From contig CM077666.1 of NCBI GenBank assembly GCA_039707655.1, forward strand, positions 238,420,166-238,484,165: a DNA stretch of 64,000 nt. Direction: 5' to 3'. Positions 11,426-21,863 of this stretch are shown piece after piece. Source of the DNA: Elymus sibiricus (Eukaryota > Streptophyta > Magnoliopsida > Poales > Poaceae). The translations under genes and the position numbers were made by a program. The notes beneath the pieces are model-generated. The model was not told where the DNA came from. It worked only from the letters and a program-made list of their open reading frames with translations, and did not search any database. Numbering within the stretch: the first letter of the stretch is position 1; every line of letters starts with the position of its first letter.

Positions 11426-11441
11426 CCTGATTCCAGTAGTG

Positions 11442-11931
11442 ATAGGTCATACCAATCGTTTAAGCACAAGTGGGGTTGCCACTTTTACATAAAGCATTAA
11501 TGTGTTCACACCATTAGAGTTGCTTTAGCTCAATTTTTAGAGCAAAGCTCCCCCTAGATGTGATATCCCCCCAAAGGGGGATGAACTAACCTTGGGTCTT
11601 GTCGATGATGACTTCATGTAGATGTTGAAGATATGGATGCTCAATGTTGATGTAGACCATCAAGAGTTGGGAGCAATCCTTGGAGTTTTGCACTTTAAAT
11701 TCCTACATGGGTTAGTCCCACACAAGGAACATACAAGGATATCCATAGACATAGAGTGACATACACATATGATGATGTCCATGAATGCATTGAATACCTT
11801 GTCCCTTGCCTTACCAACAAGAGGGTTTGTGACTCCATGAACTAGTGCAAGATGTGGAAGTTGGTTGCACAAGTTCTTGCCATAAATGAATGTGAGTGAA
11901 GTTTGTTGGCGGAGTCACCCTCAAGAACTCT
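11442..11931 (-). other. Non-coding part of the gag-only Copia element next to the CACTA insertion
   Basis: Aligns by eye with 46211-46700 of the coding Copia element (shared phrases 'aggtcata', 'ttgctttagctca', 'cctacatgggttag'). No coding frame is supported. Confidence 0.6.
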
Positions 11932-13338
11932 CTAGTTCTTCTTCTTTTGGACCCACATCAACTTGATGGGAATCCTTGGAGTTGTAGTAGCACTTGATGA
12001 AGTAGAACTTGATGAATTCTTGGGAACCCACTTGACCAGGGCTTGAGGTGCTTCTTCAAATGAGTCAATCTCTTCTTGAAGCTTGTCCTTGCCTTTTAAC
12101 TTGGGGCCTTTTGCCATGAAGCATCTTCCAATTCCTTCATTTGGTGAGTCAAAGAGATCATAGGAGTTAGATGACACAAGAGCAAGTCCGGCAACACCTT
12201 CATCTTGACTATAGTCGGAGTTGGAGTGATAGCTTCTCTCGGAGTGGTTGTCAGAGTCGGAGCCGGAAATCCATTCACCAACATGAGCTTAATGTCTTCT
12301 TCTTGTGTAGCGCTTGGATGGCTTGTCCTTCCTTTCTGAATCCTTGCTTCTTCGAGAGGGTCCTCGTTCATGACGATCATCTCAACTCCTTCTCTCCTTA
12401 TAAGGTGATTCATCTCTTCTACGTCTTCCTCTTGGTGATTCGTCTCTTTTCTTCTAGGGAGCCGTACACTCATTGGAATAGTGTCCGGGTTTTCCACAAT
12501 TGTAACAATTTCGGTCACGACTTGATGATCTTCTCTCATAGTGTCTTGAGCTAGAGCTTCTTTCTTTCCCTTTATTATTGTAAAACTTGTTGAATCTTTT
12601 CACCATTAGGCTTATCTCTTCATTAGATACTAGCTTGTCACTTGAAGTTGTTGGAGCATCGGTTGAAGCTTTGTAAGCACCACTTGATTTGTTGTGTAGC
12701 TCCTCTTTGTCCTTGAGTGACATTTCATGAGCAACAATCCTTCCAATGACTTCCGTGGGCTTGAGATCTTTGTAATTGGGCATCATTTGGATCAATGTGC
12801 AAATGGTATCATATTTTCCATCCAAAGCTCTAAGGATCTTCTTGATGATGAATTTGTCGGTCATCTCTTCACTTCGTAAGCCGGCAATCTCATTTGTGAT
12901 GAGAGCAAGCCTAGAGTACATTTCGGCGACTCCTTCACCATCCTTCATCTTGAACTTGTCAAGTTGACTTTGAAGCACATCCAAGTTAGATTCCTTGACG
13001 GACTCGGTACCTTCATGCATATCAACCAAAGTATCCCAAATTTCCTTTGCATTCTCGAGGCGGCTGATTTTGTTGAATTCCTCGGGGCACAAACCGTTGA
13101 AGAGAATGTCACGAGCTTGAGCGTTGTATTGCAACATCTTCAATTCTTCCATGGTTGCTTCACGATCCGATTCCTTGCCATCCTCAAAGAATTCACCTTG
13201 CAAGCCAACATGAACAACAGCCCAAACGGCGGGGTTATGACCAAGAATATGCATTTTCATCTTATGTTTCCAACTAGCAAAGTTTGTACCATCAAAATAT
13301 GGACCTCTACGGTGATAATTACCCTCACTAGACGCCAT
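11932..13338 (-). pseudogene. gag: Copia gag (UBN2 type with CCHC zinc knuckle), C-terminal part decayed
   Basis: The frame from ATG 13338 is open for 294 codons. Residues about 12-60 match the N-terminal gag segment (FDGTNFASWKHKM), residues about 70-200 the UBN2 capsid-like domain, and residues 278-291 are a CX2CX4HX4C knuckle (CYNCGKPGHYSNEC). A TAG three residues after the knuckle stops it; related Copia gag proteins continue with an Arg/Ser-rich tail. Remnants of the tail persist in other frames (12539-12096) and at 12177-11932, where CFMAKGPK and ALVKWVPK-type motifs are followed by a stop. Nothing of protease, integrase or RT follows. Role in the family: virus-like particle formation and RNA packaging. 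The core may still be made; the tail is not. Confidence 0.85.
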
Positions 13339-13408
13339 ACTCTCTTAGGTTGTGAAACCAAGGCTATGATCACCAAAGCAATGGAAATCAAGGCTTACGG
13401 AGACCAAA

Positions 13409-13420
13409 GCTCTGATACCA
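13409..13420 (-). promoter_or_regulatory. Primer binding site (TGGTATCAGAGC, initiator tRNA-Met type)
   Basis: Minus-strand TGGTATCAGAGC lies two bases from the LTR end, the standard Copia position and sequence. Confidence 0.92.
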
Positions 13421-13422
13421 CT

Positions 13423-14928
13423 TGTAGGATCGAAAGTATGTCTAGAGCGGGGGTGATTAGACTACTTGACCAAATAAAAACCTAACATTTTCCCAATTTT
13501 AGTTGTAGGCAAATTTTAGCAAGTATACAAGTCAAGCATCACCCTACACATGCAATTCTAAGAGTGTAGCAGTGGAAAGTAAGCAATTGCACATGTAAGT
13601 AAAGGAGGGGATCGAAGATTTCAAACGCAATGAAGACATGATGATTTTTGGCGTGCTTCCGATAGGTGGTGCTATCGTACATCCACGTTGATGGATACTT
13701 CAACCCACGATGGGTAATGGCTGTGCGAGTCCACGGAGGGCTCCACCCATGAAGGGTCCACGAAGAAGCAACCTTGCCTATTCCACCATGGCTTACGTCC
13801 ACCAAGGACTAGCCTCACTCGGGTAGATCTTCATGAAGTAGGCGATCTCCTTGCCTTTACAAACTCCTTGGTTCAACTCCACATCATGTCGAAGGCTCCC
13901 AAGTGACACCTAACCAATCTAGGAGACACCACTCTCCAAAAGGTAATAGACGGTGTGTTGTTGATGAACTCCTTGCTCTTGTGCTTCAAATGATAGTCTC
14001 CCCAACACTCAACTCTCTCTCACAGATTTGGCTATGGTGGAAGAAGGATTTGAGTGGAAAGCAACTTGGGAAGGCTAGAAATCAAGGTTCAAATGGTAGG
14101 AATGGAATCTCTTGATCTCAACACATATGAGTAGGTGGTTCTCTCTCAGACAATGTATGGTGGAAGTGTAGGCACGTTCTGATGGCTCTCCTTACTTGGG
14201 AAGAGGGGGTGGAGGGGTAACTCGGTGGCACCGACCTGTGTAAAAGATATGAACGTTAGGAATATCGGTGGGACCGACTGGAACAACTCGGATGGACCGA
14301 TGTGCAATGGTTAGGGCAAACCTTGTCTCGGTGGCACCGATTGCATCAACTCGGTAGGACCGAAGTGAAGCAATAAGGCAACATCGAGTTGGCAAGCCAT
14401 CTCGATGGTACCGATTGCAATTCTTGGTGGGTCCGAAATAATTGCAACAAGTAACAGAGAGTTGGCAAGGCCATCTCGGTGGGACCGAGATCCATATCGG
14501 TGGATCTGATTTGTTAGGGTTTTGGCAGTGGCTAAGTCCAAATGAACTCGGTGGCTCCGAGTAGAAAATTTTGGTGGGGCCGAGTTGGAATGTAGGTTTT
14601 GGACATATTTGGATGGAGAATGTGGTTGAGGGTTTTGGAGCACTGTCACTAAGCACTTGAGCAAAAAGACCATTAAGCAACACCTCATCCCCTTTTAATA
14701 GTATTGGCTTTCCTATGGACTCAATGTGATCTTGGATCACTTAACAAAAATGTAGAGTCTTGAGCTTTTGCCAATCCATGTCCTTAGCATTTTGAGGGTC
14801 CACATCTCTAGTCCTTGCCATGCCAATCATTGAACATCCTGAAATATTTAACTTGAATGGACATTAGTTCAATGAGATATATGTTGTTATGAATTACCAA
14901 AACCACCCGGGGATTAGTTGCACTTTCA
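13423..14928 (-). repeat. 5' LTR of the gag-only Copia element, rich in TCGGTG palindromes
   Basis: Bounded by TG...CA (plus strand tgtaggatcg to gcactttca), 1506 bp. Middle and distal parts are clearly related to the LTRs of the coding Copia element; the 100 bp next to the PBS are diverged. About eleven TCGGTG/CACCGA-type palindromes lie between 14218 and 14590. The base after its outer end begins Gypsy protease-region sequence. Confidence 0.85.
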
Positions 14929-15056
14929 AACTTAAGTAGAGGGTCAGATTCTATTGTCGGCTTCTTCAGAGAGGTCATATCAGCCGGATCAACATTGGCC
15001 TTGTAGAATTTTAATTCCTCGGTAGCACAAGCTATCTCAGCATAAGCAGCATCTCC

Positions 15057-18000
15057 CTATTCGCACTCCAGGGCGATTTTCCTGTTACCATTGACAGTGA
15101 TGGTGCCTTCTGGTCCAGGCATTTTCAACTTCAGATAAACATAACATGGACGTGCCATGAACCACACATAAGCCGGCCTCCCAAAAATGGCATGATACGG
15201 ACTTTTAAGCTTGACCACCTCAAATGACAAGAACTCCGAGCGATAGTTAAACTCAGTGCCAAAAGCAACTTCCAGAGAAATTCGGCCGATGGGGTAGGCC
15301 GACTTGCCCGGGACAATGCCATGAAAGACTGTAGTGGAAGGGGTGAGCTGCTTCTCGGACAAGTTCATCCGTCTGAAAGTGTCATAATAAAGGATATTAA
15401 TGCTGCTTCCACCATCCATGAGTACCTTTGTCAAGGTGTAACCGCCGACTTGTGGGGCTACCACCAAAGCAAGACCACCTGGATTATCAATCCGTGGGGG
15501 GTGATCTTCCCTACTCCATGTTACTAGTTGCTCCGACCAGTTTAAGTAGTAAGGGACTGCCGGCTCAACTGTATGAATAGCCCGCCTCTGAAGCTTGTGG
15601 TCACGCTTACATGTACTGGTGGTGAAGACGTGATACTAGCCACTATTCAACTGCTTAGGATTGCTCTGAAATCTGGACTGACCTCCTTGATTCTGATTTT
15701 CTTGATTATTGCGCTAGTTGTTGCCTCCACCATTGCTAGCCCCCTGAAACCCAGAATTCTGACCGCCGTTCCCTTGGAACCCAGGGCCTGCGAAGTGCCC
15801 CTGTGAGCCGGCTCCTTGGAAGCCGGCTTAGGGGTTGCTGGGTCTAGAATTACCAGGGTGTCCACCATTGCCGCCACCATTGTGATGATTCTGAAAAAGT
15901 CACTTGGAATACTCTTGCATGATGAAGCAGTTTTCCCACAAATGGCTGGACGGCTTACCATCGAAAGTATGTTTTGGACACGAACCTTTGAGAGCCTCCT
16001 CGAAGCTACGAGGGCAATTACCAGAAAAGGGCTTCCTGGAGCCATTGTTCTAATGCTGGCTTTTATTGCCGGTATTGGTGTTCGCAACAAAATCAGATCC
16101 TCCCTCGTGATTCTTACATTTGTGGTTGTTATTGTTATGTCCATTGCCATTGTTTTGTTGTTGACTCTTGCCATCGTTTTCTTGCCCTTGCCAGATTTCT
16201 CGTCATTAGAGGTTGGATCCTTTGTGCTATCAGACTCGGCATACCGAGTTAAAACATCCATGTGATCACCCATGTCTTTGACCTTCCTCTTGAGACACCC
16301 CAACTTCTGGACCAAAGGCTGAAACTTGCAATTTCTTTCCAGGACAAGTACTGCCCACTGAGCTGTGATGCTATCCGAAGAGTGGATGACTTATACAATC
16401 AGGTGAGACCAACGATGTGCTGACTCATGATCACGCTGAACACAATGCTCGAGATCGACGATTGTGGCCGGATGCTTGCAAGTCCCATGGAAATTCTTGA
16501 TGAAGTGCTCCTTCAACTCCTGCCAGGTGTTAATGGAATTTGCAGGCAAGTTTTTCAACCAAGTACGCGCTGGACCTTCTAACATGAGAGGTAGATAACG
16601 CGCACAGACGGCATCACTGGCTTCCATTAGATCCATGGCTAGCTCATCGCTTTCGATCCACTCAGCCGGCTCCCAATCGGATGTATAATTAGGAACCTTG
16701 TGAGGACCATTAAAGTCTGGGGGCATTCGTGTGTCTCGTAATGCCGGGACCAAACACGGAGTCCTGATAGTCCAGCCTGTGATGCCGCTGGTGCAGACTG
16801 TTGACTGGGCTGAGGTGGGTGGGGGTTGTACAATGGGGTGAATATACGCTGCACCTGTGTTCCCTACCTCTAACCCTCGTAAAGCACGAGCAGCATCGAC
16901 AATCGCCTGTGCATTCGGGATTTTGGGCTGTAGCTGATTTGGTGGTGACTGCTGAGCCCTTCTTTGCTGCGCACTGCTGGAAACTGCTGGTCACTCAGCA
17001 TGTCGACTCCTACTGCGACTTGGATGAGGGGTAGAGTGCAGCTGGTGCTGACTATGGGAGTAATTTGCCTGCTGTGTTACTGCTGTCTTCAGCATCTCGA
17101 TGGCATTCCTAGCCTCAATCTGAATAGGATTGTTTCCTTCAATTGGAATTGCCGCCAAGTTATGGGTCACCGCCAATACATTATCTACTGGGTTAGAATA
17201 ATGTCCAATTAGGGTCTGGAAACGGCGAGGCAGTAACTGTTGTTGCTGCTGGATTTGTGGCGGCGGCTGAACCGGCTGCTGCTGCTACTGCTGACCCGGC
17301 GATCGTTGCTAAGCCGGCTGCTACAATGGGGGCCCGTATGAGGACACAACGCCAACCCCTGGGTTCACCGGAGCAGACGGATCACGCGGCGTGCAAAACA
17401 GCTGAGTTGGCATAATATGGGCAGGAAGCCGGCTCTGATGCCTCCTCTGGTGAACAACATCTGACTCACTCTGACATCAGCTGAGATAAAGGGCCTCCGC
17501 CTCCAGACATTGCGTTTCTTCGGCGATGCGAGCCTGCGTCTCTGCCATGCGGGTGTTTTCTACATTGATATCCTCCTGGATCTTAGCTAACTGCTCACGA
17601 TACTTTGTAATTTCTGCGTTGCGTGCTGCCGCATTCTCCACCGTCACGGGCTCTACCAGGAGAGTCACGAGAGTGGCCATCATCTCGGAGAGCACCTGTG
17701 CCCTGGTCTTCTGAGAGCCAGCGGCACCTGAGCCGGTCGCCCCCGAGCCGGCAATGGTGAGATTCTGTCCTGCCGCCGGATCCGCCGGGTCGCGGGGCTG
17801 ATTCTGGGTTCTAGTGATGTAGACCGCAACAAATCGAGCTGGCTCATGGGACTGTGGAAAAACTTCATCATCTGAGTGACACCCTAACTTGCCATCAAAC
17901 AAGAGACAGATTGACTCCGTCTCCCCCATAGACGACTCGCCATCAGAATAGGCGAGCGTGTCATCGCCAGATACTGATTGTTCTGACAGGGCCACCCCTT

Positions 18001-18231
18001 GGGTGAAACCCACAAAGGCATGCGTCCTGCCGGCTCTCGGCGGGCAGGGTCTTGCCTGGCAGGGACTGGCACGACGGGCTGACTCGGTGTTGGGGATGAC
18101 ATCCAACCCAGCGGCTGACTCGCTGATGACGCCGATGAAGACATGGATCTTGACGAAGGGGACCCGATACCCGTACTCGATTGAGTCGGCCTCGGGACCC
18201 TAGCCAAAATCGTCGATGTAGAGCTTGCCAC
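15057..18231 (-). pseudogene. gag-pro: Gypsy gag-protease region, multiply frameshifted
   Basis: Recognisable pieces: an N-terminal gag leader with a coiled-coil segment (17660-17480: AARNAEITKYREQLAKIQED); a Retrotrans_gag capsid domain at 16753-16391 (MLEGPARTWLKNLPANSI); a linker in several frames (16315-15647) including the FEEALKGSCPKHTFDG type motif of Triticeae Gypsy gag; and a retropepsin-like protease at 15467-15057 with the active-site phrase LMDGGSSINILY. Frame changes and stops between the pieces rule out a functional polyprotein. The protease frame ends at a stop at 15057, about 130 bp before the Copia insertion. Confidence 0.82.
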
Positions 18232-18318
18232 GGCAACTCTTGGTCATCTGACCGATCGTGTATCCCTCGATCCATGAAGGAGCTCCCGACAAGAACTCAA
18301 CTCCACCGTGCGCTGGCC

Positions 18319-18333
18319 CCACGGTGGGCGCCA
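18319..18333 (-). promoter_or_regulatory. Primer binding site of the Gypsy element (TGGCGCCCACCGTGG)
   Basis: Minus-strand TGGCGCC-type PBS two bases from the LTR; the priming tRNA is not assigned here. Confidence 0.8.
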
Positions 18334-18335
18334 AC

Positions 18336-18895
18336 TGTCATGGTTTTGTCACGGCAGATGTCCTCATGAAAGGACTTAGTCCTGACGCCATCGCAGTCGT
18401 GTGGAAGCTTGAATGGGGTTGAACGGAAAAGAGGGAGTCGGATTTACCCAGGTTCGGCCCTTCACGGTGGAGGTAAAAGCCTACTCCTGCTTGATGGATA
18501 TTGCGTTGGATCTCGATTACAAGGGTGCGGATTCGCTAACCTAGCTCTCGAGAGATTGCAACTTAGTCTTTTCATCCTAGGGTCTCCCCTTTATATAACA
18601 GGTTGAGTCCCTAGGCTTACAGGAGATTCCGGGTCGTATTGTCAACCCGTATCCTACTCTAACTCCTATTCATCTTTCTCTCCAAGTTAAGAAGTTTCCA
18701 TCTGAACCTTCCTATCAAGCCGGCCCACTGAGCTTCTCCATGAACCGGCCCTTGGCCGGGTCTCTTGGCGGGCCGTCGGTCTCTGCCTTGTTGTATCTCC
18801 ATAACCCGGAAAATAGGATGGCCCATAGTGCCTTAGGATACAAGTACCGGGTCATACCCTAAGTCGGGTCCTGGCCGTGGGGAATATCCCCAACA
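18336..18895 (-). repeat. 5' LTR of the Gypsy element, 560 bp
   Basis: TG...CA ends (plus strand tgtcatgg to ccccaaca). A minus-strand TATATAAAGG near 18590 is a likely TATA box for the element's transcript. The second LTR is not in the window. Confidence 0.85.
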
Positions 18896-19382
18896 GTGTC
18901 TCTCGCCGTTTGTCTTGGTTTTTGGATGTATTTGTTGTAAAGGGCACTGAACTCACACCAAGTCAACGCCGTTTCTTATTTTTAAACATCCTTTCTTCCG
19001 TGAGCCCTCGATTCATTACCACGAATGGGCTTGTCTTCTGGCTTCAGACCACGTCGGGCCTAATGCATGTAGATTAGCCCCCGGGCCCATCCGGCCCGTG
19101 CAGACCTTGCGCGGACACAAGGGGAGGATGGGGCCCAGAAACTACAAAGGCCAGATGCATGGGATAGGTTTTCCGGTGATGGGGAAACGCACCCCTGTCT
19201 CCACATCCCATTGCTGCCCGGTCATTTCGGGCTGGGAGTTATAATGGCGCAGCTGCTGAGGTGGGCGGTGCCTTGGCTTCTGTGCTGCGACGCTTGGGGA
19301 ACAGGGGTGGTGGGAGGGGAGGGGGTGGGGGTGGGTCGACGTGTGATGGAGGGAGAATGTACATTTGCCGCTTATCCCTTCC
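18896..19382. other. Low-copy-looking, GC-rich intergenic stretch
   Basis: No retroelement ends are seen. It contains gcccccgggccc-type GC boxes and lies immediately upstream of a TATA box, so it may be a promoter region. Confidence 0.4.
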
Positions 19383-19392
19383 ATCTATAAAA
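19383..19392 (+). promoter_or_regulatory. Candidate TATA box (tctataaaac)
   Basis: CTATAAAA about 110 bp upstream of an ATG, followed by a pyrimidine-rich leader typical of plant 5' UTRs. Confidence 0.5.
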
Positions 19393-19502
19393 CGCCGAGG
19401 GGCACCACCTCCAGTTACCCATCTCAATAGCCCCCGAGCCTCTCCCGTCTCCTTCTTCCTTCGTCTTCCTCTGTAGTGGCGCAAGGCCACGGCCACTACG
19501 AA

Positions 19503-19796
19503 ATGGAGCAGATGCGTGCTAGCATTGCCGTGAAGGACACTGAGCTTCAGGAGCTCTGTGCCTCCCTCGGCGGAGCTGCCCTCTGCCTAGAGAGGGAGAC
19601 CGCCGAGCTGCGCGGAGAGCTGGAGATGGAGAGGATCCACCACCGAGAGGTGGAGCAGCTCTTCGGTCACCTCCATGCCGACCATTACGGGAGCATAGGG
19701 GCGTTGTGCGACGTGTACCGGCGGCTGAACGAGGACATGCATGTCCTCGATCTTCAGTCGTTCGTTCCCTACGCTGCCTTTAATGATGGAGACTGA
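19503..19796 (+). CDS. Hypothetical short coiled-coil protein (97 aa)
   Basis: Starts at the first ATG in this frame (MEQMRAS). It is rich in Leu, Glu and Arg with heptad-like spacing over residues 10-50 (KDTELQELCASLGG, ETAELRGELEMER), a probable coiled coil. The end is less charged (VLDLQSFVPYAAF) and stops with TGA. Codon use is strongly GC-rich at third positions, as in many grass genes. An upstream TATA box, a C/T-rich leader and a GC-rich tail to about 20200 support a transcription unit. It could be a host gene fragment or the leader ORF of an unrecognised retroelement. No family recognised. Confidence 0.4.
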   Translation: MEQMRASIAVKDTELQELCASLGGAALCLERETAELRGELEMERIHHREVEQLFGHLHADHYGSIGALCDVYRRLNEDMHVLDLQSFVPYAAFNDGD

Positions 19797-20200
19797 GTCA
19801 TCTGACACTCTTCTTCCAGCACCTTGCCACCAGGTTTGGTGAGCTCCGCCAGCCGAGGGTGGCGGCGCAGGAGGCGGCGGTGGAGGGGGACATGCGGGTG
19901 CCGGCCACCCGCGTCCTCATCGGTGTCCACCACGCCTCCCCCACTTCCCTTTGTGGGTTGTGCTTGGGGAGCAGACAGCCGAAGACCGGCGGAGGGCCCA
20001 TCGTGCGGTGGAGGGCGTCGTCGCCGTGGTGGTTTAGAAGGAGAAGGACGCCAACTCCGGCGGAGCCTGGAGCTCCTTCTCCTGGGCCTCCAGCGCCCAT
20101 TTCCCTTTTAGTTTTTTTTGTATCCGGCCATCGGGCCGGGGGTAGGCGGGGCAGCGTAGACTGATGTATGCGCCGGCCCGTAGTATATCTGAATCCATCA
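19797..20200 (+). other. GC-rich tail after the hypothetical ORF
   Basis: Possible 3' UTR or decayed coding continuation; the last 60 bp contain tgtatccgg and gatgtatg phrases but no clear polyadenylation signal. Confidence 0.3.
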
Positions 20201-20941
20201 TGTTGCTTCCAGGAGCATTTGTTCTTCTTCTGCTTGCGTTATTCTTGTCATACCACGCGGACGGAGCAGGCTAGGGTTCGCCGTACTTGGTTAAACTGGT
20301 CAGGGAAAAGACAACGAAGCCCAGCAACCAGGGAAAGTAGTCCGCACGGGAGAGGGCTCGGGAACTTTTCCTTTGCGGTAGGCGCAGCTCACTATACTTC
20401 GCCCCACGGGGGAAGGAGCAGAGGCTTTGACGGCCTGAGGAAAATCTGCTCGACAGGACAGGACCCGGGAGCTTTCCCCTCGCAGCAGGTGGGGAACGCA
20501 TCTTTGACTCCTCTATAGGGGGTTGACACCAGGGCCATAGCGTCTGGAAAGGGACTCGAGTGGGACAGATCCCGGGAGTATTTCCATCATAGGGGACATG
20601 ACGCTCTGCTGTGACTCAACCGTACGGGCGAGTAGCAGTGGGGCTGGCAGTCACAGGGAAGAGGTTCGTCGGGACAGGACCCGAAAACGTTCCCATCGTG
20701 TAGGCGGGGCTTGTTGCTATGACTCTGCCACAAGGGGAGTGAAGCAGGGGCCCAGCAGCCCAAGGAAAGCGGTCCACACGGGAGAGGTCCCTGGAACTTT
20801 TCACATCGCGACTTGCACGACACACCCCGGTCACCCAGTTTTGACCATGTCCATTCAGTAATCAGAGGGACTGTCAAGGCTTCTTCCTTTAGGCGAGAAG
20901 ACTATCCCCGCCTTTCATTGGTCTTGAGCACGCGTCCTTGT

Positions 20942-21715
20942 CTAGCGAGCGGGCGCCCAGACGGGCGTCAGTGGCAAGGCGGCCTTCGCGTCGGGTTGGT
21001 CCTCACGGCCCCGAGAGAGGCGCCCGGGAGGCCGGATGCCTTTGCCGTGATCGTAGTGTTTTCCGCCCCGAGGCAGCTTGTCGGCTTCTAGAAGGGTGAT
21101 CGACGGGGGAAACGTCGTGCCAGGGCCCCCTTCTTGTTCTTTTTCCCGGGAGGTCAGTGTAAGCAACGCCAGCCTCTGGAAGGCGTCTCCCATGTTGCTC
21201 AACCCGAAAGGCCTGAGCCGAGAAGGACGCCTCCCAACCGTTGTGGCTGAGGCAACCTTATCCTCCCTTCGTGCATCGTCTTTGGGAAGGCCCATACATA
21301 GGCGCATTTTTCCATCAGGGTCCGTCACTATCATAGGGCTGACGGGCCTGCCGTGCCATGTTGGCATCCTTGGCTCATGGTAATCTGACCACCACAGGTC
21401 TTGTAGTCTGGAGATTAGAGCACGCCTCCCAGCGATGCAAGTCGGACCATGGACCCGGGTAGACCCTTGGTAGTCCGGGAGGGAAAGGCACGGCTTTGCA
21501 GGGGCGAATCCACATTTCATACTGATGGGGTCCTGAACGCCCGTGCATTGAGCACACACTGGGCGTGGGACTCCATCCTTCTTGGTAAAGGGCGGCGCCG
21601 GTGTCTTTGCCTGGCCGTCCTTCAAAACAGTCAGGGGCTGACGCATATTGCAGCATGTGCCTTGATCGTCTACCGGGGCATGAGGCACCTCACCTGCCAG
21701 CGAAGTCATCCTCAT
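20942..21715 (-). CDS. Hypothetical retroelement ORF of element B (258 aa from first ATG)
   Basis: Open from ATG 21715. Hydrophilic, rich in Pro, Arg and Gly, with a CAQC pair near the middle but no CCHC, DSG or RT motif. Its place just inside the PBS is where gag lies in Gypsy elements, yet the sequence does not resemble a gag capsid domain, so it may be a decayed leader or a non-coding frame kept open by composition. Confidence 0.3.
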   Translation of the reverse strand: MRMTSLAGEVPHAPVDDQGTCCNMRQPLTVLKDGQAKTPAPPFTKKDGVPRPVCAQCTGVQDPISMKCGFAPAKPCLSLPDYQGSTRVHGPTCIAGRRALISRLQDLWWSDYHEPRMPTWHGRPVSPMIVTDPDGKMRLCMGLPKDDARREDKVASATTVGRRPSRLRPFGLSNMGDAFQRLALLTLTSREKEQEGGPGTTFPPSITLLEADKLPRGGKHYDHGKGIRPPGRLSRGREDQPDAKAALPLTPVWAPAR

Positions 21716-21850
21716 GGTGGTTGTTTGCTTGTTGAGGGTATGTGAGCGAGGAGATTCCCCTTTCTCACCATGATAGAGCGCCAACTGGTGGGAGCACTTG
21801 GAGAGGGGAAGACCCCAAGTAGGATTGGTGGGAACGCCTCAGCCCCCTAC

Positions 21851-21863
21851 CTGGCGCGCCAAA
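21851..21863 (-). promoter_or_regulatory. Primer binding site of element B (TTTGGCGCGCCAG)
   Basis: Minus-strand TTTGGCGCGCCAGGTAGGGG directly abuts the LTR. Confidence 0.88.

Larger units (their letters stand above)
2787..11441 (-). mobile_element. CACTA (En/Spm-type) DNA transposon, complete, with TNP2 transposase
   Basis: Both ends carry the inverted terminal sequence CACTACTGGAATCAG. The element is flanked by a perfect 3-bp duplication ATA (2784-2786 and 11442-11444), the target-site length known for CACTA elements. Subterminal arrays of TTTGCCGTCTGC inverted repeats lie inside both ends, as expected for transposase-binding regions. It codes on the minus strand for a TNP2-type transposase and a second small protein. 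The uninserted sequence survives at about 46205-46225 in the related Copia copy, where the flanks read continuously with a single ATA. Intact TIRs, perfect TSD and an open spliced transposase suggest recent insertion and possible autonomy; mobility itself is not shown. Confidence 0.95.
1..14928 (-). mobile_element. Copia-type LTR retrotransposon with gag but no pol, interrupted by a CACTA transposon; left end outside window
   Basis: Read on the minus strand the order is 5' LTR, tRNA-Met type PBS, gag with a CCHC knuckle, a non-coding stretch, then (beyond the CACTA insertion) a palindrome-rich region and a second long ORF that runs off the window. No protease, integrase or reverse transcriptase is visible. 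The non-coding stretches on both sides of the CACTA element align by eye with the 3' internal region of the coding Copia element at 43522-52245 (around 46140-46440), so they belong to one element. Known gag-only terminal-repeat elements (TR-GAG) have this layout. That the ORF at the window start belongs to the same element is inference from shared strand and the shared palindromic motif; the 3' LTR is not in view. Confidence 0.72.
14929..18895 (-). mobile_element. Gypsy-type LTR retrotransposon, 5' part only (LTR, PBS, gag, protease), interrupted by the Copia element
   Basis: Minus-strand order: LTR 18895-18336, PBS, gag fragments, aspartic protease. The sequence then stops abruptly at the Copia LTR at 14928, so RT and integrase would lie left of the window. 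The LTR and gag recall the Triticeae Fatima group, a memory-based guess only. Confidence 0.85.
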
